A stretch of DNA of 64,000 bases, from positions 310,001 through 374,000 of the forward strand of contig CBFFRQ010000062.1 of assembly GCA_965644315.1 (NCBI GenBank), read 5' to 3'. Below are positions 35,301-47,400 of the stretch, one piece after another. Position numbers and translations under genes: made by a program. The notes under the pieces were generated by a model that worked only from the letters and a program-made list of their open reading frames with translations, was not told the DNA's origin and made no database searches. Every line of letters begins with the position of its first letter. Position 1 is the first letter of the stretch. This DNA is from Caecitellus pseudoparvulus (Eukaryota; Bigyra: Bicosoecida).

Positions 35301-38300
35301 GGTCCTGCCATGGGGGAGGCACAGTGGTTGCTGGGGCAATGCTCTGGGCAAGTGTTGACCACGGAACGTGGAGGGTATGTGGGACGTTTAGAGGCCACGC
35401 CGTGCCCGGAGAGCTTGGAGACGGCTCTTCGTGAGGTGCTGGCCGCCGAGGACCTGCCGAGGCACCTCACGCAGCCAGGCGCGCACCGGTTTGGCTTTTT
35501 CCCAGCGGCTGTGCGCGTGCAGGCCAACAGGGCGCCCCCCCTGGCAGCCTTGCCCAACTTGGCCACGGACAGCAAGGAGGAGGAGGCGGAGGGCGGGGCG
35601 GCGGCAGAAGGTGACCTTAGCCGACGCGCCTTGCCCCGGGGCCTCCTCCCCTCCGAGTCGAAATCGTCCCAGCCCGAGGAAGGCGTGTCTGGGAGGGCGA
35701 TCCACACAGTGGCGGTATCCCGGGACGATGCAGGTGGGCATGGCGAGCAGGCGCTGGAGCAGGTCGGTGATGGTGAAGCTGGGGTGTGGGACAGCGCCTC
35801 GTGGTTCTTTGGGCCAGCTCGTGGCAGGCTGCCCTCGGTTGTACCCGCAGCAGGCAAGCATGCATTCTCGGGTGCTCTGACTGTGCTCGCTGATGCTGTG
35901 AACCCAGTTCCCGCGCCAGACACCCCAGGCACGGACCTGCAGCCTGGTGCGCTGTGGCTGCCCACCGCAGCCACTCTGGACGGCGCCCGTGCAGCTCTGT
36001 CGCCAACGACAGCCCTGCTCCTGCGCTGCGTGGTCGCGATGAACGACGCGACAAGAGCTGCACGTGCTGCTCTGACTGATGTGCTGGCGCCCATGGCTGT
36101 AGCCTCAAGCGACGGCCTTGTGGAGTCCGCACAGCTCCCATCAACGGTGCCCCAAGCCACGATCGTGGAAGGGACCTTGCGGAAGGTTGAAAGCATGGCA
36201 GTGCACATGGTTGCAGCAACGGCCACTGCTCGATTGAGCGCGCAAGGCGTGGCTGATGTGGGGGGTGGGGAAAGCATGCCGGCGCTGCCGGCGCAAGTGA
36301 GTGCAGTGCATACCCACACTGCGGCCCCCGCCCCCTCTGGCCTGCCCATTGAACAGGCAACCCCCGGCCCCCCAACGGCAGTTGACTTTACGCCGGTCAA
36401 GGCGCCCGGGGTGTCCGCGGTGGACAGTCACATGCGGCAGCAGGGCCAACCCGGCGGAGCACTCGGCGTGCAGGCCGTCCACGGCGGTCCGGGCTGTCAA
36501 ACAGGCTTGTGGGCACCACAAAGCAGGCCTACGTGCGTGCCCGTGCAAGAAACTGTGGTCACGAGGGCTCTGTCAGAGCTTCAGGCTGTGCTGGTCAGTC
36601 TCTTTGGCCGTGCTGTGGCTGGTGGGCTGGCGAACCGCCTGGGTTTCTTGACACGTGCCGCGGTGCATGTGCTGGACAATGCGGCGGCAGGCTTGACCGC
36701 GGACCTAGCGCCGTCACCGGCAGTGGCCCAAGCGCGCCGCCGAACACCGCTGTCCATGGCACGGAGCTGCCCGGTCGTGTCCTTGGCGCTATGGGAGGGG
36801 CACTTTGAGCCCAGCGCAGTGCGAAGCGCGCTCACCTCCGCCGTCAGTGTCGTGGTCGCGGCTGAGAGCACAGCTGGACAGTCCCTAACCACGGGTGGGA
36901 CCACTGGCGTGGGGGGCGTGGTTCTAGACGTGGAGGGGGGCGACGCCTTCGTGGACGCCACCACTGCGGTGAATGTCCTTGTCGGGGATATGCCCCATGA
37001 GGACGTGCTGTCCCTGCTGCAACGGGTGCAGCGTGCCAATGCCCTCATCGCGATGTGTATGCCGCTGCTGCCGTGGCACTCCAGCGACTCTGGCATTAGC
37101 ACCCTTGTTTCCACTCAGCGAGTGCACGTCCGGCCTTGGGCCCTGCACAGCAGCAGCAGTGGGGACCAGGATGGGCAGGGCAGCCTCATGACCCATGTCC
37201 GGCAAGTGCTGTGCAGCGACCTGCGCCAACGCATGTGGGCACGGGTGCTGCGGCTGAGCCGCACGCCTGCAAAGACTGCTAGCCGCAGTGCCTGGGCTGC
37301 CCGCCTGCTGACTGCGCACGGTGATGGCGCCGCGCTCTCCATAGCCCGTAGCATCGGCTCAGACCACACGGTTTGGGCAGGCGTGTCCCAACGTGCGGCA
37401 GAGCTGGAGAGTGCCCACAGCCTGGCCTTGGCGGCAGTGTGCCAGGCTGCCACAGCCTCTCTCACGCAGGAGGCCTTGGCAGGGTCTGTAGGTGCCGCTG
37501 CCGCGCACGACTGCATGCAGCACTGCCAAGTGGTGGACACTCAGCGCAGCGCGTTAGGCCCTGAGGTTTGGGGAGCGGGGGGCATGTGGGCAGCGGCAGG
37601 GGGCGGCGCTGGCATCCTGTCCGGCCACGGCACGCCACCCGTGCGGGGTTGCCTGGTGCGGGAGGACGACTCTGGGGAGGACGAGGGCGCCATGGACCGC
37701 CACATCCCCTCCTTCCTCCTGAGTGAAGTTGGGGCCAGTGGGGAAGGCGCCACGTGCACGGTGTTCTTGAACCGGTGGAGCAACAGCCCCGAGGCAGATG
37801 GTGAGGAGGGGGGCTCGCAGGCACCATCCTCGCCCACACGCTCAGAAGCCACTGCAACCTCCTCAACTGGCTGGGCGCCGGAGCTGCAGCCCCAGCCGTC
37901 ACCCAGAGCTGATGCGGGGACTCCGCCAGCGGCCGCCTCGTCAGGAGCTGGCGGCGGCAGCCCGCCCCTGCCTGCCACCATTGTCCCCACACCTGCCCAC
38001 CCAGGCCCCTGCCCCCGCTCGTTGCTGTCCAAGGAGTGCATGCGGACGATCTTCTTGCAGATGCTGCAGCAGCTGCACCCCGCCTCACCTGGCACGAGGG
38101 GAGTGGACCCCGTTCGCCTGCGGCAGAGCAGGCGGCCGTGGAGGGTGGACTTCATCGGAGAGGGGGGTCAGGATGTGGGAGGCCTCTTCAACGAGGCCCT
38201 GTCTGCATGCGTGGATGAAGTCATGGACCCAGCTACTTTGCCACTGTTCACGCCCTCCGTCAACGCCGCGGGCAACACCGGCACACACCGGGACTGCCTC

Positions 38301-39245
38301 GTGCCTGTGCCTGGCCTCCTGGCAGAGGGTCAGGCAGGGGCACCACCCGTCGTAAGCCGACTGGCGGTGCGGTGTCTGGAGTTCCTGGGCATGCTTATGG
38401 GCGTAGCAGTGCGGGTGGGCTTTCCTCTGCCGCTGCGCCTCCCCCCCCTCATTTGGCGCCTGCTGCTGGGGCAACCCGTCACCCTCGGCGACGTCGCGTC
38501 AGTGGACGCGAGTTCGGCCGCTGTGATTGCCGGCACGGTCAAGGCCTGTGACATGTCGGGCCCGCTGGACGCCAGCCTTGCCCTTGGCGGCGGACAAGGG
38601 GGTGCTCGGGAACACTTGCACGTGACGTGGACGCTGCCCAGCTCAGGCGCGCACCTTCCGCCTCTCCTTCTGCGGTCTCCACCTGCTGCAGCGGCTGAGG
38701 GTGTTCTGATGCAGGATGCCCAGGCATGGGTGGGTCGCGCCTTGTGTGCCAAGGCGGCAGAGTTCGCACCCGCCGTGGACTGCATCCGGCGTGGGCTTGG
38801 GCAGGTGCTGCCACTGTCCAGCCTGCACATGTGGGACATTCAAGCCTTCGAGAGGGAAGTGTGTGGCCAGGCGACGCTGGATGTCGCCCTGCTCAAGCGC
38901 AACACACAGTACGAGGGGTACACAGCCGATGCCCCTGCCGTGCAACACTTCTGGACAGCTCTGGAGGGCATGTCTGCCGAAGAGCAGTGCAGCGTGCTGC
39001 GTTTCGTGTGGGCTCGGGAGCGCCTGCCGCCCAGTGACGCGGCCTTCACACAGCCCTTCATCCTGGCGCGCTTCTACCGTGATACGCCCGATGCATCCCT
39101 GCCACAGGCGCACTCCTGTTCCTTCCAGCTAGACCTGCCCGAGTACTCATCTCCCCAAGTGCTGCGGAGGCAGTTGCTCCTGGCTGCTGTCAGCTGCATC
39201 GGGTATGACCTTGACGGCGGCGCCCGTGGTGTCGCAGAGGGCTAA
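17320..39245 (+). CDS. Giant HECT E3 ubiquitin ligase, HERC-like
   Basis: Exons 17320-17744 and 17816-39245 give about 7284 aa. The 71-nt intron begins GTGCGT, ends in a pyrimidine-rich CTTCCACTTGCAG, and joins LLALQM to IAALQSSRPEG. ATG 17320 has A at -3 and G at +4. The C-terminal ~400 residues are a HECT domain: WRVDFIGEGGQDVGGLFNEA, LGMLMGVAVRVGFPLPLRLP, CGQATLDVALLKRNTQYEGY, and LPQAHSCSFQLDLPEYSS with the catalytic Cys near 7243. Its sequence is closest in feel to HERC1/HERC2. Upstream are two or three tudor-like strands (near 3836 and 4113: KWFEAVVLGVNQGVARVRYLGW), a LamG-like fold near 4630-4973, and another small barrel near 5190. Long disordered Ser/Ala-rich linkers separate them. 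RCC1 propellers, usual in HERC proteins, were not seen. Substrates are unknown. Confidence 0.85.
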
Positions 39246-39566
39246 ACTGCCCGGCATAGGGCAAGGGGGCTCCGAAATGCATGCGTTCTCAGCACAAATC
39301 ATGACGCAGCTGTTCGGCGTTGGTCGAGCAGTGCGGTGTCGGGGGGGGGCACGCCAGGCCTCGTCTCGCAGGACAAACCTGTGTCTGGCAGGACTTGTCG
39401 CCCCATCCGAGCCCTGCGTCAGAATCCTGGTGGGGTCCACGCCTGAGGCCAGCCCCCCCCGTTCAAGTCCTTTCCATGTCCGATGGACAGTGCGCGCTTG
39501 TTGGCAGCGGTGCAAGTGAGGCTGTCATGTCTGCAGTGAAACTGCGAAACGTGCATTCGTAAGACG
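39246..39566. other. Convergent intergenic region
   Basis: 321 bp between the stop codons of the HECT gene (TAA) and the TBCD gene (TGA). It holds a run of nine G at 39341-39349 and no supportable gene. Confidence 0.5.
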
Positions 39567-42500
39567 TCAGTACCCTGCATCCTTCACAAGGGCAAGGTAG
39601 GAGGCGTTTTCATCGGGAGCAGGGCCACCCGCACCCTCTGCCTCCTCCACCTCCAGGTCCCCCTTGCCTGCGAAGCCGCCGTACTGCGTGCCATCCGGTG
39701 CCAGTGCACCCATGCGCACGTCGGGGAGGGGCAAGCCCAGCATGGCGTACATGGTGTCTCGCACGGGGACCACATCCCGCCACTCAGCTGTCCAGGGTGT
39801 GCCGATGAGGTGTGGCGACAACACGCCAGTGCTGCCGGGGGGCGCCCAGGGGAAGTCCTCTCCAGTCAGGGTGGCCTGATACAGACGCGTGGCCATGGTG
39901 TGGCGCACCTTGGGGAAGGGGTGGCCCAGCAGGTCCAGTGCCGTGACCGCAGCGGCGGGTCCCACCGGGTCCGGGAAGGGCATCAGCCCCAGCACCACCC
40001 CTGCGGCGGCCATGACGCGGCGCGGGTCCTTGGAGCGCATGGTTCGGTACCGCAGCAGAGGCAAGGCGTGCAGGGCGAAGGTGTGGTGGGGCGGGCTCAA
40101 CAACAGCAAGGCCTTGGTGCCCAGCAGCACGTCCAGGGTGGTTAGCGTGGGCAGCACCGTCTTTACAGCCACCTTGTACCCCGCCCCCAAGCTGTCGGAT
40201 GCCGGCACCACGGCATCCACGGGAGGGAGGTCCGGTAGAGCCTCCAGCAGTGGAGGGGCAGGGGGCGCCTCCCCCTTCACAGGGGCCGCCGCCCCTCCCT
40301 CCACGGCGGGCTTGGGCCGGTCCCCCCGCAGCATGAAGAGCAGGGCTGCTGTGGCTGCCGCGAGGCTGGCCGTGTCACCCGCCCGGGCACAAGCCCCTGC
40401 CCAGCTGCGCAGGGCAGCTGCAGAGTGCTTGACGACGCTCTCAGACAGGCCCCCCACAGACAGACACAGGCCCTGCATGATGTGGTGGGTGTAAGTGGGC
40501 GTCCCCAGCAGCGGCACCAGGCGAGGGAAGGTGTGGTGTGGCAGGCTGTAGTTCACGGCGACAGGCGGGGCGGTTGCCGTGCCAGTGCCAGCACCAGTTG
40601 CTTGGGGAGTTCCTGCCGAGGCAGCTGGCGCCGGGAAGGCTTCCCGCAGCTGCTGTAGGGCGGGCACGTGGAGGCCCTGTGTGGTGGTGGCGTGTGTCAG
40701 CGTGTCACAGTGCAGCAGGCGGGCCAGGGTGGACCCCGCCACACTGCGCACAACGTCCAGCTTCTCCCCCAGCAGACGCAGCAACGCCGCCACGACGGCT
40801 GTCACGGCGTCAGCATCCAGGAGAGGGGCTGCCGCCGGCGCTGCAGGGGAGGGGGGGCGGGCAGGCAGGGGGGACACGTCGGCACTCGGCAGGACTGCGG
40901 AGCCGTAGGGGAACAGCGGAGCCACACGTGGAGGGAAGGAGACTTCGTACGCAGCTCCCCCCGCCACGGGGTGCAAGGCAGTGCCTGTGCCGTAGGGGGT
41001 CACAACAGGCGTGCCGTCTGGGAGGACAGGCACCTGGGTGGTGACGTTCTGCAACGCAGCAGAGACGATGGAGTCACTGGAGTCACCCCCCCGCTCCCCC
41101 GCCTCGCCAGCCCGGGCTCCGGCGACAGTAAGCCCAGCCAGAGGCGTGGCATTGGTCAGGACTGACCTGTACGTGGGGCTGCCTTGCTGCGCTGCCTGTG
41201 GCGCTGCCAGGGCACACGTTGTGACTCGGTGCAGGGAAGTGATGGCAGCGCGGCGCACCCACGACCCCACGTCGCCACGAGTGTCTGTGGCGTAGTCACG
41301 AGTGCAACGCAGCAGCGTGCGCAAGGTGGGCTTGAGTTCGGCGGGGTGAATGCCTGCCGCATCTGCCGGTGGCACGGCAATGCCCACCCGTGTGATGAGG
41401 GTGCCCAGCGCGCCTGCTGCGTTTCGGCGCGTCTCAGCATCCCGCCGAGAGGGAATGCGCTCCGGGATGCAGGCCTCTCGCAGCGCAGCCAAGCTGGTGC
41501 GCAGCAGGCACTGCATGCCGGTCTGGCCGCCGCCGCCCGCTGCCTCGGCGTCACCCGCAACAAACAGCTGGCGCGGGAGTGCTCCCAGCGCCAGCGCCAT
41601 GCCACGCCGCACAGCCGGGTTGTCGTCCTTTTTCAATTGGTGCAGGGGCTGCAGGAGGGCGTGGCCAAGGACTGACGTGGGGCTGATGCGGCGGGGGGGG
41701 GACCGCAGCAGGGCCTGCAGTGACTCCAGCCCACCCTCAGCCACAATACCAGCCACCTCCTCCCGCAGCGCCCCGCACAGGACAGAGCGCAGGATGGCTG
41801 CCCAGGCTGCTGCAGCGGCCTGTTGGATGTCTTCGTGTGGGTGGCGCAAGCACTCATCGGCTGTGGCCAGCAGGCGTAGTCCCGCCCGCGTGCTCATGGA
41901 GTGCCTGGCCAGGCACTGCACCTCGATGAGGCGGCACGCCGCGCCACGCACCATCTGCCCACCCCTGCCACGGTAGGCGCGAGCTCGCTCAGCACGAGGC
42001 ACTACGTTGCGCACTGCCGTCAGCTGTGCCGCCGTCAGGGTGAAGGGCGCAGCGGCGAGGGCCAGGACAATTTCCGCAGTGGCCAGCATGGCGCCATGCC
42101 GCACAAAGAGGTCAGGCGCCAATGTGCGTGGGATGAGCCACGGCAGAACGTGTGCAGCAAAGTGTTCCGGGTGGTGCTTCACCATGGCCCCCAGGCCCAG
42201 CGCCGACAGCTGCCGCACCTCGGCATCCCAGTGGTGCAATTTACAGTGCAGCAACTCGTCGATGAGGGCGTAGCGGTACTCCGGGAACACAGCCACAGCG
42301 GGTGCCACAGTCAAGTACGCATTGGCTCGGTTGCCCAGTGTGAAGTAGTCCGCACAGGTGAGGATCTCGATGCCGTGCTTGAAGTTTTCGTGGCCTTGGC
42401 GCCCGACGTTTTCTTGAAACGCAGCAGAGGCGGCCCGGCGGCAGTTCACCTCCCTGTCGAAGCAAGCTGCAGCCATCATGCCCCTGGCCAAGTCCATGAC

Positions 42501-44221
42501 GTAGGGCGCCATGACCTGCGGCGCGTAGGCCCGTGCAAAGGCCCACGCCACATAGCAAGCGGCGTCCCGCACATGCGTGCCGATGGAGTGCGCTCCCCGG
42601 CGCACATCGTACGACAGCGCCTGCAGCACCAGGGGCACAGTGGCACCGAGGCGCTCAGGCAACAGCAACCCCCTGCGTGCCAGCTCGGCAGTGGCCAAGC
42701 ACGCACCGTGCCATGCACCGTCTGACTCCGCTGGCACCAGCAGGGAAAGCACTGCCTGCACTACCTCGTCCCCCAGCTCCCAGGGCAGGCGGGCCGTGAT
42801 GCGCCCGACACCCTTCGCGGCACTCCAGCGCACGATGGTGTCCGAGTCACGCAGGCCAGTGAGCAGCATGTCGATGATGTCCTCCACATCCATCGGGATG
42901 TCCACGTCAGCGTCGTCGGCCACCTGCTGCGTTTCAGGTGCCGTCTCACCCGTCCCGCCACCAGCGCCTGCGCCGCTCATGTTGGAGAGCAAGCTGCGTT
43001 TGCCGCGTTGGTAGCGCCAGGGGGCGATTTTGGGCGGCAGGAGTGCCAGGCCAGTGCGCGACGCGAGTTTGACCACCAATTTCCGCACGAGGGCGCTGCT
43101 GAGCAGGCGGTTGACACGCACCGCTGCCCCTGACAGGCTGCCCTGTGCATTCCCAGCGTTGGGATCGCGGTGCACGGTGTGCACGGCTTGCAGGACACTC
43201 TGCAGGACATCCCCCAAGTGCCCCGCCAGCACTTCGCGGTGGCCGGTTTTCGCGACGACGGCGAGAGCTGTGAGGACGCCGGTGAGGGTGAAGGCGGCAT
43301 CTGGGCGCTGGGACACGGCCTGCTCCTGCACGGTGTGTGTGGCCCAGGCAAAGAACTCTGCCAGCCCGCCGGAGTCCATGTCGGGCCTGGACAGCAGGCG
43401 TGCGAGGCAGATGGCGCCGGCATCCCGCACAGGGCCCGGGTCGCTCAGGAAGCCCTTGCAGGCGCCAACGATGCGCTGGACGAGGGAGAGGTGGCCGTGC
43501 CCCCCCTGCCCTGCCGCGGAGGAGTCCACCGTCGTCAGGTCGAAGGGGATGAGCACGAGGATGGACAGCCACATAAGCAGGGTGTACCGGCTCTGCCAGC
43601 TGTCGAAGTCCTCGCTGTCCTGGCAGGCCAGCGCGTGCAGGGCCGGCTCCACGTCGGCCACCTCGTGCGGGAAGAACTTCACCACGCTCTTGTACTTGCG
43701 CGTCTTGCACAGCAGGTACAGCAGCTCGCACTGCTTGTGGAAGAGGCTGCCAGCAGGCAGCAACGCCGGCGCCACAGGCTGGCCAGGGGGTGTCGCCGCC
43801 ACAGCTGCTGCATATGCTGATCGGACCTCTGTCCGGATGCGCCGCATGATTGTGGACACGATGCGTTCCATGAAAGGGTCCAGCAGGTGCGCTTGTTCTT
43901 GGTATTTGTCAAGCTGCGGGGGGGGGGAAGCGGCGACGCCGGTGCTGCAACGGAAAGCACACAACAACGCTCGCGGCAGCCCAGCACCAGCCTGATAGGG
44001 CCATTGAACACGTTCAACCTATACATGATTCCAATGCGTATCTTTCCACCTGCAGGGTGTTCCCATTGAGGGGCTGGCGCCCCTCGTGCAGCACTCACAA
44101 TGCCTGCCGCCCATCCAACGATTTGGTGGGCTTCGCCAATGTCCTGGGTGCCGCTCAGCGCCTCGACGGCCTCAAGGAAGTCTGCCTCCTCCACAAAGAA
44201 GGTGCCCTCCTGCTTGGCCAT
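39567..44221 (-). CDS. TBCD: Tubulin-folding cofactor D
   Basis: Exons 44221-44099 and 43913-39567 give 1489 aa. The intron of 185 nt runs from GTGAGT to a C10 tract and GCAG, joining QIVGWAAGI to LDKYQEQAHLLDPFMERI. Diagnostic TBCD blocks are FFPHEVADVEPALHAL, YTLLMWLSILVLIPFD, YDVRRGAHSIGTHVRDAACY, FDREVNCRRAASAAFQENVG and GIEILTCADYFTLGNRANAY. The rest is HEAT-repeat solenoid. TBCD captures beta-tubulin after the CCT chaperonin and assembles the alpha/beta heterodimer with cofactors C and E; it also acts as a GTPase activator for tubulin with cofactor C. The length is above the ~1190 aa of human TBCD, mainly from Ala/Pro-rich inserts in the C-terminal half. Frame through the intron also stays open, so a retained-intron form is possible. 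Confidence 0.9.
44004..44017. repeat. 14-bp inverted repeat in the TBCD intron
   Basis: TTGAAC and GTTCAA arms surround an AC centre. The arm sequence resembles the GTTCGA/TCGAAC arms of the palindrome at 16961-16978. It sits in the only intron here longer than about 95 nt. Confidence 0.3.
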
Positions 44222-44434
44222 GACTAGCAGGTGGTGCAGGTGTGCGTGTCAGCGCCAGGCGCAGGCCAGGCGTGCTGCGGAGCGGAAATTGCTGCTGCTG
44301 CCACTCCGCGAGCCGTTGTGCCGAGCAAAGCAGCGGGGGGGGCAGGAAGGTGCCACTCCGAATCAAGTGCGGGACTGCATTACCAGTGGATGCCCGTCCA
44401 ATACAGCGGAATGTGTGTGCCAGGCCGCTGCGCC

Positions 44435-47400
44435 TCACTGCGCCTCGGCAGCCGAAGCGTGCCCAGTGGCTGCCACAGCTGCCTGCAGCAAAGTCAGCTT
44501 CAGCTTGGGCAGGGCCTGGGAGACAGCGGGCAGCACAGCAGCCAGAGGGCCTTGTCCAGAGGATGCTGCCTTGAGTTCGCCGCGCAAGATGGAGGCGAGG
44601 TCTGCCTTGGCCCACGCGTGTGCCTTGAGCCACTGCGGCGTTTCGTCCTCCTCCTCCTGGTCATCCCACTGTAGCTCATCATCCTCGTCGGGCCAGTCCA
44701 TGATGTGGAACGTGCCCACGTCGCGCACTGTGCCGACATGCTGCATCATGTCACTGAGGGTGGCGATGTCGCTGGCGTCCACGAACGGCGAGTCAGCGTC
44801 GGAGCTGCCTGCGCCTGGAAACGCACCACCCCCACTTCCACCGCCACCACCGGACATCATCACACGCTCCAGCTCATCCTCACCATAGTGCGCGACGAGC
44901 ATGGCGTCACAGAGGCACAAGCCCATTTCCACAGGCAGAGGTACGTGGGGCGCCACCAGGCGTGCCTTGTCCTTGTGGGAGCGTGTGACGTACCGCGCAC
45001 CACCTGCCGCCTGGGCGGGTGGGGCCGCGATGGAAGACTGCACAGTCACGCCAGACAGCACCGCGACGAGGCCGGGCGTGGAGAGCAGGTGCAGGAGGCC
45101 GAGGGAGGCGACGTTGCGGCGCGCTTCGCCCACTGCGAAGGGCATGACGTGCACCCACGCCTTGGCCAGTGCCACAAGAGCGGGCTCCGTGCCAGTGGGC
45201 GTGGCGCCGGCGGTGCGGTCTGCCGCTGCCGCCAACGTATCCCTGAACTCCGGCACAGAGACAGCATTCAGCTGGGTGATGAGGGCGCTGCGGATGGCTT
45301 CGTCTTGCAACGTGCCTGCCAACACCAGGGTGGTGGACACCAGCGGCGTCATGCGTTTCGTTGCGACCAGGCGCAGGGCCAGGGCCTTGATCAGAGCCAC
45401 TGCATCCTCCACACCCACGCCCATGCCCCCCGTCATCAGCGCCATGATGCCGTTGGGCGTGTCTTCCATGACGGTGTCAGACACGGCGGGGTTCATGGCT
45501 GCCAGCAGCGCACGCGCAATGGCAGAGGGGCCTGTCGTGCCGGAGGAGGGGTCGCTCCAGGCGGAGACGGTGCGCGGCAAGTGCTCGGCAAATGACGAAA
45601 TCACAGACACACCTGCCGCGATGGCGTAGGTGCAGTCGGGGGGCGAGCCAGTGACCAGGTTCACGGCTTGCGGAAATAGCTCCATGAGCTTGCCGTGCAA
45701 GGCTGGCGGAACGGCCGAGGCAATGCCAGAGAGCACGTTGCACGCCGTCTCCGCGACGCCAGGTGGGAAGTTCTCCGGGTTGCCGATGATGGAGGCGAGG
45801 GGAGTCAGCAGGCGCTGTGCGAAGGTCGCGACGGCTGTTTCATCCCCGCAGCGCAGCACGCTGCGCATGCAAGGCACCATGACGTCGTGCATGCCAGGGT
45901 TGTTCAGGTGCTGCACCCACAGGGCGACGATGAGTGGGCCCACTCGGCCCTCGTGCGCTGCGGCCACCTCTGGCGCATTGGCCAGCACCGCCTGCAGCGT
46001 CAGCAGCGGCACGTGGCGTGACCCTTCTTCCGCTTCCAACACCATGGCCAGCAGAGGGCCGATGGCCTGCTGGCCCACGTGTGCGACGGTGCTGGCCGGC
46101 ACAGACGCATCACGCTGCAGGCGGCGCATGAAGCGCGTCATGGCGGCGCAGGCTGCCAGCTGCAGGGGCATGGGGTGTGTGGCGTTCATGCCGCCCAGGG
46201 CCGCCGTCAGAAACGCCTCCACCAAATCGCCCGGCACAGCGGCGGCGAAGCGGCCTGCCGCCCACAGCGCCCGTCCCACCACGAACACACGCCCAGTGGA
46301 CAGGTCTTCGCCGGAACACGGCGTGGTGGTGGAGGTGGTGAGGGAGGCGGCACTGCCCCCTGTTGCGCCCAGCGCAGCGGCGTCACTGGTGATGATCTCA
46401 TGCAGCAAGCGGCAGAAGCCAGGCACATCCATGCCCCCGGCAGGCACGCCGTCAGTTGGCGGCAACTTGGCCATGTAGCAGTACTGTGGCCCCAGCGTGC
46501 CCAACATGCTCAGGGCAGCTTCGTGGCACTTCCACGCAGCCTGGGCGCCTTGGCGAGTCACTCCCGCGCCTGGGGCCAGCACGGACAACGCAGCAGAGGC
46601 CAGGGCGGGCAGGGCATCCCCCTCGAATTCGTGGTACGTCTGCCCCACGAAGTCCAGCACGTTCCCCCGCGCGCTGGCGTCGGCGTAACTGTCATCCTCC
46701 TCCGCCGCAACGAACGACTCCGGGTCGGCCAGCCAGTCTTGCACGACGTCAGATGGGATCTGCAGCAGCGGCAGCAGCAGTGAGAAGACGTCCTTGAGGG
46801 ACGCCGCCACGATCTGAGATAGCGGCCGGCACGGCGCCACCAGCAGCATCGTGATCACCGTCGTGCTCTGCATGACCAGTGCCCCCAGCCCCTGGTCAGA
46901 GCCCTCGCTGTCGTAGCCACTGGTGCGGCCGTCCCCCGGCACGATCTCTGCCGCCTCCAGACTGCCCCCCGCCACATCCACCCGCTCGTACACGACGCCC
47001 AGGCGCGCCGTGAAGGCGACCAGGTTCTGCACGAACCCCAGCGCCCCGGCGTTCAGACTGGATGCGAAGTTCTCCAAGATGCAGTACAGCACGCTGAGCA
47101 CCGCGATCTTAACTCGCGAGGCAGATGGGGACCAGAAGCGCGACGCCAGCGGCGCCGCGGCCGCCGACAGCGCAGCCCCCACCAGAGTCTCTGCCACAGA
47201 CACGGCATCGTCGACCCCCGCATGCGCCAAGGGCGCCAGGCCGTCCAGCAACCCGCGAAGCACCACCAGCAACTTGGTGGCAGCCTTGCACTTGAAGACG
47301 GTGTCCAGGCCCTCAGTGCCCTTCCACAGCGCCAGGACACGGGGCAGGATGGCAGAGGTGGCGGCCACCACCTCCGTGGATGGGATGTGCTCTGTGAAGT

